Assembly: GCA_002689905.1 (NCBI GenBank)
Contig: NZIN01000021.1
Location: 1 to 32,523, forward strand
Length of the DNA: 32,523 nt
Source of the DNA: Rickettsiales bacterium
GTDB lineage: Bacteria > Pseudomonadota > Alphaproteobacteria > TMED109
Reading direction: 5' to 3'
Shown here: positions 1 to 5,169 of the stretch, one piece after another
Numbering within the stretch: position 1 is the stretch's first letter
Layout of the letters: the number at the start of each line of letters is the position of its first letter
Notes under the pieces: generated by a model
The model's input: the letters and a program-made list of their open reading frames with translations, nothing else
What the model was told of the DNA's origin: nothing
Databases searched by the model: none
Translations under genes and position numbers: made by a program

Positions 1-294
1 AATCCATCACACGACCATAGTGGTGCTTTTAGTTTTGTTATCTTTGGTGATATAGATGAAAAGATATTTACAGAGAATACGCCTAAAACAAATAGTCAAT
101 ACGCTGGTCAATTAGTATTTCACTATGGTGAAAAAATAACAGGTTTACAACAAACACAATTAAATGTGAAACCATACAAAGGTCTAATGTATGTTTTCCC
201 TGCAACCTTACAACACTATGTACCACCATTCTTCACAGACTTTACAAGAATAAGTATTAGTGGAAATTACTTACTGGAATCAAATGTCAGATAA
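1..294 (+). CDS. 2OG-Fe(II) oxygenase-like protein, C-terminal part (5' truncated by window edge)
   Basis: Frame 1 is open from the first base to TAA at 292-294, giving 97 residues. The visible part begins with NPSHDHSGAFSF, then runs through a beta-rich stretch to FPATLQHYVPPF and RISISGN. This matches the second half of small phage 2OG-Fe(II) dioxygenases of the 2OG-FeII_Oxy_5 type. Near the window edge an H-rich HxH/HxD-like metal motif (H4-D5-H6) is visible. The distal iron-binding His would be H72, and R83 about 11 residues later would bind 2-oxoglutarate. The N-terminal half lies outside the window. The gene overlaps the start of the nfu-like gene. Substrate is unknown; such proteins are frequent in marine T4-like phages. 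Confidence 0.72.
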   Translation, partial: NPSHDHSGAFSFVIFGDIDEKIFTENTPKTNSQYAGQLVFHYGEKITGLQQTQLNVKPYKGLMYVFPATLQHYVPPFFTDFTRISISGNYLLESNVR

Positions 295-562
295 AGAAAC
301 AATAGAAAATATAAAATCAGTATTAGAACACAAAGTAGCACCTAGTGTAGCGGCACACGGTGGCTTTATAAACTTTGTATCATTTAAAGATGGTCATTTA
401 AAATTAGAAATGGCAGGTAGTTGCTCAGGTTGTGCAATGTCTCAATTAACTTTAAAACAAGGTGTTGAAAGTATGATGAAACATTATGTACCTGAAGTAA
501 TGTCTATTGAAAGTCAAGACGATGAAAAAGCCCAAGAAAAAGGATATACTCCTTGGGCGTAA
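284..562 (+). CDS. NifU C-terminal domain / Nfu-type iron-sulfur cluster protein
   Basis: A 92-residue protein that consists almost entirely of the NifU C-terminal (Nfu) domain. It has the pattern VAPSVAAHGGFINFVSF followed by GSCSGCAMSQLTLKQGVE. The CxxC pair (C47 and C50) would hold a [4Fe-4S] cluster at a dimer interface and deliver it to apo-proteins in the host cytoplasm. I chose ATG 284 because GGAA lies just upstream. An in-frame GTG at 260 would add eight residues but has a poor ribosome binding site and a longer overlap with the oxygenase gene. The last 20 residues, rich in E/D/K, follow the domain and are not recognised. The end of the gene also carries an antisense terminator. A role in charging the radical SAM proteins encoded downstream is inference. 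Confidence 0.9.
   Translation: MSDKETIENIKSVLEHKVAPSVAAHGGFINFVSFKDGHLKLEMAGSCSGCAMSQLTLKQGVESMMKHYVPEVMSIESQDDEKAQEKGYTPWA
525..558 (-). terminator. Intrinsic terminator of the leftward operon
   Basis: Read on the minus strand, GCCCAAGGAG (558-549) can pair with TTTCTTGGGC (539-530). This makes seven Watson-Crick pairs plus G-U, A-U and G-U, with a 9-nt loop. A run of five T follows at 529-525. On the plus strand the hairpin is followed by GTAATC and no T run, so it is directional. It lies 9 bases beyond the last leftward stop codon, inside the coding end of the nfu-like gene. Confidence 0.7.
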
Positions 563-566
563 TCAT

Positions 567-656
567 TTAGAATATTCCTGGAATACAAACTAATTCTTTA
601 CTCACAGCACATCCCACAACAGAAACGGCCGTATATACAATAAGAAATGTTATCAT
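567..656 (-). CDS. Very small hydrophobic protein (29 aa)
   Basis: ATG at 656 to TAA at 567 encodes MITFLIVYTAVSVVGCAVSK and nine more residues ending in PGIF. The first 17 residues are hydrophobic, with VVGC resembling a lipobox (C16), so a membrane peptide or minimal lipoprotein is possible. Its ATG overlaps the TGA of the preceding leftward gene (ATGA), and AAAGG lies upstream. Position as last gene before the terminator fits a real operon member. Function unknown. Confidence 0.45.
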   Translation of the reverse strand: MITFLIVYTAVSVVGCAVSKELVCIPGIF

Positions 657-856
657 CTTTTGTTATACCTTTCATAATGGTTAATATCTACACAATATAA
701 ACTTTTGTGCTCTAGGTTTAGTTCTTCAGCAAAAGCAGCGGCCATTTCGCAGTTTTCAAATACTCCGACTTCAACCATACTTTCGTGTTCAAAATTAAAA
801 TAGCCACCGAATGATAACCACACGATGACAATAAAGGCTTCTAAATTATCGTAAAT
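653..856 (-). CDS. Small hypothetical protein, uncertain non-ATG start
   Basis: An open frame of up to 67 codons lies between the TAG of the upstream leftward gene and TGA at 653-655, where it overlaps the next ATG. The product has a hydrophobic N-terminus (AFIVIVWLSFGGYFNFEH) then an acidic, structured-looking part (VGVFENCEMAAAFAEELNLE, later LYCVDINHYERYNKR). Two cysteines could pair. There is no ATG before residue 27. A strong AGAGGAAAG precedes ATT at 856, which could be a rare start. GTG at 823 is an alternative lacking a ribosome binding site. The reading frame is the same as that of the gene ending at 866, separated by one TAG. Function unknown. Confidence 0.5.
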   Translation of the reverse strand: MYDNLEAFIVIVWLSFGGYFNFEHESMVEVGVFENCEMAAAFAEELNLEHKSLYCVDINHYERYNKR

Positions 857-865
857 CTTTCCTCT

Positions 866-1132
866 CTATCTGTAATATATGGCGAAAGTATCTGCACCAT
901 TCATATGACAATAAGAGTAAGGTCTATCATAACCAAGTTTTGATTTACCTCTGTATCTGTATCTTATCTTTTTTGCATTTTTATGATTAGATATTTCTTT
1001 AAAATATTTTAAATACTTTATAGGAATACCTTTTGCAATACTTTCCTCATTACCGTGGGGATTTGTTAAATGTTTAAGTAAGAGAGGATTTACAATCCTC
1101 TCAAACACAGCTTTTCGTCTACCAGTCTTCAC
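866..1132 (-). CDS. Hypothetical basic protein (88 aa)
   Basis: Encodes a strongly basic 88-residue protein, rich in K, R, Y and H (for example KKIRYRYRGKSKLGYDRPYS). ATG at 1132 overlaps the TGA of the preceding leftward gene by four bases (1129-1132), indicating translational coupling. It has no signal peptide or membrane segment. The charge suggests nucleic-acid or ribosome contact, but this is only inference; no family was recognised. It ends at TAG 866-868, after which the same frame stays open for 67 more codons. Confidence 0.7.
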   Translation of the reverse strand: MKTGRRKAVFERIVNPLLLKHLTNPHGNEESIAKGIPIKYLKYFKEISNHKNAKKIRYRYRGKSKLGYDRPYSYCHMNGADTFAIYYR

Positions 1133-1386
1133 GCCGCCTCCAACATTTGAAACGGTACTTGATAGATTGTACCTATTGCGCCATCCATCTTAACCAAACA
1201 TTTCTTTTGATTAATTTTTGTAATGACACCAGGTGTCTTTTTAGTCTTTTGAACAACAAAGACTTTCATCCCAACTTTGAGAGTTGCCTTTCCGTTTAAG
1301 ACTTTTACTTCTGATATAAAATCAGAAAGAGCGTTCAAATCAGATAATGACATTGCCATAATCTCTTTTTTCATAGATGTATTCAT
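1129..1386 (-). CDS. Hypothetical protein with possible SH3/KOW-like barrel (85 aa)
   Basis: An 85-residue protein. The N-terminal 28 residues look helical (MKKEIMAMSLSDLNALSDFI). The rest reads as a small beta barrel: LKVGMKVFVVQKTKKTPGVI followed by TKINQKKCLVKMDGAIGTIY. The G-x-V-F-V-V...G-V-I-T-K-I...C-L-V-K-M alternation is typical of KOW/SH3-like folds that bind RNA or protein. A clear GAAGGAG lies eight bases upstream of ATG 1386. The stop overlaps the next gene. I recall similar small proteins in T4-like marine phages, without known function. Confidence 0.75.
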   Translation of the reverse strand: MNTSMKKEIMAMSLSDLNALSDFISEVKVLNGKATLKVGMKVFVVQKTKKTPGVITKINQKKCLVKMDGAIGTIYQVPFQMLEAA

Positions 1387-1411
1387 AATATAATCTCCTT
1401 CAGATTAGTTA

Positions 1412-1774
1412 CTATTTAAGATATAGAGGTCCAGTCCATTGAATAGGATAATTACCTTCCAAGACATTTCCTCTAGGTTGATTTAAAGCAGGTGCATTAA
1501 AACCAGCGGGTTTTAATATATCACCTTTTTTAAAATGTTTAAAGTCTTCTTTAACAATAAAACAGAAGACACCAGTTTCTTGTACAATCTTAATGTACTT
1601 CTTACCAGGTCTAATAGATGTTTTACTATCCCAACTATCAACTTGTTCTTTACAATAACTTGATAATTCTTTGCCACCAAGTGTTGACCATTTCATATAG
1701 TCATCTTTAGCGCCTTTCATCAAGTTTTTTATTCCGTCGTTTAAATTATCGGCAGTTTTTTCAACTTTTATCAT
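1412..1774 (-). CDS. Hypothetical protein (120 aa)
   Basis: A 120-residue cytoplasmic-looking protein. An N-terminal helical part (about 1-45, with DDYMKWSTLGGKELSSYCKE) is followed by a beta-rich part: RPGKKYIKIVQETGVFCFIV, then KKGDILKPAGFNAPALNQPR. The ending PIQWTGPLYLK reads as a compact domain end. A very strong AAAGGAGG precedes ATG 1774, and the A of that ATG is the last base of the upstream gene's TAA (TAATG), so the pair is coupled. No function recognised. Confidence 0.75.
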   Translation of the reverse strand: MIKVEKTADNLNDGIKNLMKGAKDDYMKWSTLGGKELSSYCKEQVDSWDSKTSIRPGKKYIKIVQETGVFCFIVKEDFKHFKKGDILKPAGFNAPALNQPRGNVLEGNYPIQWTGPLYLK

Positions 1775-1953
1775 TATAGGTCCTCCTTTGATTGAAAATA
1801 TAGTGTTAGAAACGCAGATACCAACATAATACCTGTCATTATAAAAAACATTGTCCAGTTATCATTACCGATACAATGTCCTCCACAATCTTCTATTGAA
1901 CCAACGGCCATAATGGCACTCAAAATGGTTGTAGTTGCGAAAAAAGTAGTCAT
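1774..1953 (-). CDS. Small membrane protein (59 aa), first gene of the leftward operon
   Basis: ATG at 1953 to TAA at 1774-1776 encodes 59 residues with two hydrophobic segments: TTFFATTTILSAIMAVGS near the N-terminus and WTMFFIMTGIMLVSAFLTLY near the C-terminus. They are joined by a short loop with two cysteines (EDCGGHCIGNDN). The Cys-containing loop between two membrane helices suggests a small inner-membrane protein. AAAGG lies upstream and a consensus promoter 39 bases before the start drives it. Its stop overlaps the next ATG. Function unknown. Confidence 0.65.
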   Translation of the reverse strand: MTTFFATTTILSAIMAVGSIEDCGGHCIGNDNWTMFFIMTGIMLVSAFLTLYFQSKEDL

Positions 1954-1991
1954 AGTGTTTTTTGTCCTTTCTTTTTATTTAATATACATAC

Positions 1992-2020
1992 ATATTACCA
2001 TTATTAGAAAGCATTGTCAA
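1992..2020 (-). promoter_or_regulatory. Sigma70-type promoter for the leftward operon
   Basis: On the minus strand, TTGACA (2020-2015) is separated by exactly 17 bases from TAATAT (1997-1992). TGG immediately before the -10 box makes an extended -10 (TGGTAATAT). This is close to the bacterial housekeeping consensus and unlike the TATAAATA late boxes elsewhere in the window, so host RNA polymerase probably transcribes this operon early in infection (inference). It lies upstream of the ATG at 1953. Confidence 0.8.
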
Positions 2021-2027
2021 GCAAAAA

Positions 2028-2207
2028 ATGAAGAAAAATACAATTATTTTCACTATTTTAGTGGTTTTGTTCTTATTTTGTTCTTCTAGTTGTACTAGAA
2101 TTAACGAAAACTGCAAAATAGCGCCTGGATTGGGCGATGTTCCAGAAAATTACAAAAAAATGTTAAAAAATCCACCAGTAACGACACAACTTAAATGTAA
2201 CTTCTAA
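2028..2207 (+). CDS. Small putative lipoprotein (59 aa)
   Basis: ATG at 2028 to TAA at 2205-2207. The N-terminus has two lysines, a hydrophobic core (TIIFTILVVLFLFC) and then SSSC, a lipobox-like end with C22 as likely lipidated Cys. The mature part is about 38 residues, with two more cysteines (NENCKIAPG, LKCNF) that could form a disulfide. A small outer- or inner-membrane lipoprotein, perhaps of o-spanin or superinfection-exclusion type, is possible, but nothing in the sequence decides. There is no good Shine-Dalgarno motif. It starts only 7 bases downstream of the divergent promoter, so its own promoter was not identified. Confidence 0.6.
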   Translation: MKKNTIIFTILVVLFLFCSSSCTRINENCKIAPGLGDVPENYKKMLKNPPVTTQLKCNF

Positions 2208-2214
2208 AAAAACT

Positions 2215-2222
2215 TATAAATA
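2215..2222 (+). promoter_or_regulatory. T4-type late promoter octamer
   Basis: TATAAATA, identical to the T4 late -10 element, 27 bases before ATG 2242. The element is used by phage sigma gp55 in T4-like phages. It would drive the genes from 2242 to the PAAR gene. Confidence 0.75.
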
Positions 2223-2241
2223 TTCTCGTAAAAAAGGATTT

Positions 2242-2391
2242 ATGGCACTACCAAAGTTTGGAGTGAGTTTATACGAACCTGGTAGAGGTAAAAAAACCTC
2301 GCAAGGGAAGAAAAAGAGAAGTATTAAGTTCAGTTCTATGAATAAGAGTAAAAAGCGAAGTTGGAAAGCATATCAAGGTCAGGGAAAGTAA
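2242..2391 (+). CDS. Small very basic protein (49 aa)
   Basis: ATG 2242 to TAA 2389-2391. It starts MALPKFGVSLYEPGRG and continues with a Lys/Arg/Ser-rich stretch (KKTSQGKKKRS, then MNKSKKRSWK). AAGGA sits upstream and a late promoter octamer lies 27 bases before the start. The stop is directly followed by the next ATG. The MALPKxG start is seen in some T4-like baseplate proteins, but this one is too short to assign. It could be a truncated or minimal virion or DNA-contacting peptide. Confidence 0.6.
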   Translation: MALPKFGVSLYEPGRGKKTSQGKKKRSIKFSSMNKSKKRSWKAYQGQGK

Positions 2392-2601
2392 ATGAAAGGT
2401 GAATATATCATAAGATTGAATGGTACTATTCACACTTACACCGATTTTGATGATATTCCTGACAAGATAGGTGCGGTCATATCGTTTAATCCTGATTATC
2501 CTGAACCTCCTCATACAAATGAGGAACACGAATTAATAGAAACCTTTAACGATAAGTTAAAACAATTAATGGAGAGAGAATGCCAGCAGTTACGAGGATA
2601 G
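2392..2601 (+). CDS. Hypothetical acidic protein upstream of the PAAR gene (69 aa)
   Basis: A 69-residue protein. A beta-like N-terminus (MKGEYIIRLNGTIHTYTDFD) is followed by a Pro-rich turn (NPDYPEPPHTNEE) and a C-terminal helix (LIETFNDKLKQLMERE). It begins right after the previous stop and overlaps the PAAR gene by 22 bases. This position suggests a late, baseplate-linked role. No family recognised. Confidence 0.7.
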   Translation: MKGEYIIRLNGTIHTYTDFDDIPDKIGAVISFNPDYPEPPHTNEEHELIETFNDKLKQLMERECQQLRG

Positions 2602-2867
2602 GTGACGCAGATGTTACACATTGTAGTGGAATGACACGAGCAGTAGGTTCACCAAATGTCAATGCAAACGGAATACCAGTAAGTAGACAAGGCGATAACA
2701 ATACAACACATCTATTACCAGGTGTACCTTGTCCTGCACATTCGGCTCCTATTGCAAGTGGTTCATCTACGGTCTTTATAAATGGTAAGGGTTGTGGTCG
2801 TATAGGAGACGGAATATCTGGTTGTACTTCTGTGGCTGCAGGAAGTCCTAATGTCTTTGCTGGTTAG
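2580..2867 (+). CDS. PAAR-domain protein, tip of the tail spike
   Basis: A 95-residue single PAAR domain, the cone that caps the central spike of contractile tails and sharpens it for membrane piercing. It starts MPAVTRIGDADVTHCSG, and the repeats GSPNVNANGIPVSRQGD and GSSTVFINGKGCGRIGD are typical of the family. The ending GCTSVAAGSPNVFAG is also characteristic. Likely zinc ligands are H14, H44, C51 and H54, the three-His/one-Cys set known from PAAR structures. GAGAGA lies upstream of the ATG. The gene precedes gp25 and gp6, as in other marine T4-like phages. Confidence 0.9.
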   Translation: MPAVTRIGDADVTHCSGMTRAVGSPNVNANGIPVSRQGDNNTTHLLPGVPCPAHSAPIASGSSTVFINGKGCGRIGDGISGCTSVAAGSPNVFAG

Positions 2868-2869
2868 TG

Positions 2870-2877
2870 TATAAATA
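2870..2877 (+). promoter_or_regulatory. T4-type late promoter octamer
   Basis: TATAAATA begins 16 bases before the gp25 ATG, in the short gap after the PAAR gene. The closeness implies a short 5' leader. There is no strong Shine-Dalgarno sequence in that gap, so gp25 translation may also rely on read-through transcripts. Confidence 0.7.
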
Positions 2878-2885
2878 TTAGTGTT

Positions 2886-3311
2886 ATGGCAAGTTACGAT
2901 AGTTCACAATCAACAAGCAAAAAAAGAGTTAATCGGATTTACTCTGATTTGGACCTTGACTTTACAAGGAATCCAGTTACTAGTGATGTGGTTAAACTAA
3001 CAGATGTTGAAGCCGTAAAGAGAAGTGTAAAGAATTTAATACAAACTAATCATTATGAGAGACCATTTCATCCAGAAATAGGTAGTGATGTAAGGGCATT
3101 GTTATTTGAAAATATGACACCATTAACTGCTCTTAATTTAGAAAGAAAAGTAGTAGAGGTTTTAGTTAACTTTGAACCTAGAGCAAAAATCGTTGATGTA
3201 AACGCAAACGCAGACATTGATGGTAATGGTTATCATTTAACAATAAGTTTTTATGTTGTAGGTATTCAATCACCAGTAACCGTAGAAACATTTTTACAAA
3301 GGCTAAGATAA
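2886..3311 (+). CDS. 25: Baseplate wedge protein gp25
   Basis: A 141-residue member of the GPW/gp25 family (T4 gp25 is 132 residues). It nucleates the baseplate wedge and primes the sheath by binding the first sheath ring. Family features seen: an N-terminal IYSDLDLDFTRNP segment, VKRSVKNLIQTNHYERPFHP, then EIGSDVRALLFENMTP, and the EPR element (FEPRAKIVDV) before the final beta strands. It is preceded by a late octamer and followed after one base by gp6, the classic gene pair. Confidence 0.93.
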   Translation: MASYDSSQSTSKKRVNRIYSDLDLDFTRNPVTSDVVKLTDVEAVKRSVKNLIQTNHYERPFHPEIGSDVRALLFENMTPLTALNLERKVVEVLVNFEPRAKIVDVNANADIDGNGYHLTISFYVVGIQSPVTVETFLQRLR

Positions 3312-3312
3312 T

Positions 3313-5166
3313 ATGGCGTCCACAAAACTAGACATTTCAGAATTAGATTTTGACCAACTTAAATCAAATCTAAAATCATTTTTACAAAGTCAATCAGAAT
3401 TTTCAGATTACAATTTTGAAGGTTCAGGTTTTGCTGTTCTTTTAGATGTTCTAGCATACAATACTCACTATCTAGGTTTCAATGCTAATATGTTGGCAAA
3501 CGAAATGTATCTTGATAGTGCAGATGTAAGAGCCAATGTTGTTTCTCTTGCAAAGATGATTGGTTATACTTCTGCAAGTGCAAAGGCACCTGTGGCAAGT
3601 TTAGATATTACCGTTAATGACGCAACTGGTACTACTCTAACAATGGACAAAGGACAAACATTTACAACTTCAGTAGATGGAACAACTTATAACTTTATTA
3701 CAAATACAGATTTAACAATTACGCCAGTAGATGGTGTATTCAAATTTTCTAGTGTACCAGTTTATGAAGGTACACCTATAACTTTTAGATATACGGTTGA
3801 TAGTACAGACGCAGACCAAAAGTTTTTAATACCTAGTGTAAATGCTGATACTTCAACTTTAAGAATAAGAGTTCAAACAAGTTTAACAGATACAACTAGT
3901 GAAACATTTACAAATGTAAGTGGTCTAACTAATTTAAGTGATACTTCTGCTGTTTACTTTTTAAGTGAAACAGAAACAGGTAAGTTTCAAATTACTTTTG
4001 GTGATGGAGTACTAGGTAAAAAATTATCAAACGGAAATATCGTAATACTAGATTACATAGTTACAAATAAAGATGAAGCCAATGGTGCAAGTACATTTAC
4101 ACCTGCTGGTAACATAGGTAACTTTTCTAATTTAACGGTTGCAACCGTATCAAATGCTCAAGGTGGTTCTGAACCTGAAAGTAAAGAAAGTATTAGATAC
4201 AATGCACCATTACAATATACAGCACAGGACAGAGCAGTAACAACTTCTGACTATGAAGGCAAAGTAAGGTCAATATATCCTAATGCACAATCAGTTAGTG
4301 CTTGGGGTGGTGAAGATGATGAGACACCTATCTATGGTGTAGTAAAAATTGCAATCAAGGCCGCAAGTGGTTCAACTTTAACAACACAAACAAAATCAGA
4401 TATTGTTTCTAAACTAAAAGAATATAATGTTGGTTCTGTTACACCACAAATCGTAGACCCAGAGATTACATCTATTCTTTTAAATACAAGTGCAAAATAT
4501 AATGCTTCTGCAACTACTAAAGACGCTGAAACATTAAAGGCAAACATAATTACAAACTTAACAAACTATAATACTTCAACATTACAAAAATTTGATAGTG
4601 TTTTTAGATTTTCAAAAGTTTCAACACTTATTGATGGAACAGACGCAAGTATTCTATCAAACATTACAACTATTAAAATTAGAAAGAGTTTACAACCTAC
4701 TATTAATAGTTCATTAAAATATAACATCTACTTTAGAAATGGTTTATATAATCCACACACAGGACATAACTCAACTGCTGGTGGTATATTAACTTCAACA
4801 GGTTTTAAAGTAAGTGGTAATACTAATGAACAATTTTTAGATGATGACGGCAATGGAAATGTAAGAGCATATTATCTATCTGGTGCAACAAGAGTTTATA
4901 CAAACTCAACGCAAGGTACTATTGATTATACAACAGGTGCAATTACAATTAACTCACTACAAGTAACAGAAATTTCAAATATAAGAGGGAGTGCTTCTTC
5001 AGTTATAGAATTAACCGTACAACCTGCTTCAAATGACATTGTACCAGTAAGAGACCAGATTATAGAATTAGATATTTCTAACTCAACTATCTCGGTTCAG
5101 AAAGATACCTTTGTTGCTGGAAGTTCAGACGCTGGTGTTGGTTATACTACAACTAGTGCATACTAG
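3313..5166 (+). CDS. 6: Baseplate wedge protein gp6 (baseplate J-like)
   Basis: A 617-residue protein that forms the ring of the inner baseplate and bundles with gp7 (T4 gp6 is 660 residues). The N-terminal part (FDQLKSNLKSFLQSQSEFSD, then LDVLAYNTHYLGFNANMLAN) is the typical wedge start. The middle (about residues 285-365) carries the J-like signature, with SKESIRYNAPLQYTAQDRAV, then TTSDYE and VVKIAIKAASG. I see no cysteine. It starts one base after the gp25 stop. The C-terminal third is less conserved and beta-rich. Confidence 0.92.
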   Translation: MASTKLDISELDFDQLKSNLKSFLQSQSEFSDYNFEGSGFAVLLDVLAYNTHYLGFNANMLANEMYLDSADVRANVVSLAKMIGYTSASAKAPVASLDITVNDATGTTLTMDKGQTFTTSVDGTTYNFITNTDLTITPVDGVFKFSSVPVYEGTPITFRYTVDSTDADQKFLIPSVNADTSTLRIRVQTSLTDTTSETFTNVSGLTNLSDTSAVYFLSETETGKFQITFGDGVLGKKLSNGNIVILDYIVTNKDEANGASTFTPAGNIGNFSNLTVATVSNAQGGSEPESKESIRYNAPLQYTAQDRAVTTSDYEGKVRSIYPNAQSVSAWGGEDDETPIYGVVKIAIKAASGSTLTTQTKSDIVSKLKEYNVGSVTPQIVDPEITSILLNTSAKYNASATTKDAETLKANIITNLTNYNTSTLQKFDSVFRFSKVSTLIDGTDASILSNITTIKIRKSLQPTINSSLKYNIYFRNGLYNPHTGHNSTAGGILTSTGFKVSGNTNEQFLDDDGNGNVRAYYLSGATRVYTNSTQGTIDYTTGAITINSLQVTEISNIRGSASSVIELTVQPASNDIVPVRDQIIELDISNSTISVQKDTFVAGSSDAGVGYTTTSAY

Positions 5167-5169
5167 TAG

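Noticed and set aside
2269-2529. Minus-strand 86-codon frame opposite the small basic protein and its neighbour
   Set aside because: It is opposite two abutting plus-strand genes that have a late promoter and coupled starts; the product is low-complexity and lacks a start signal.
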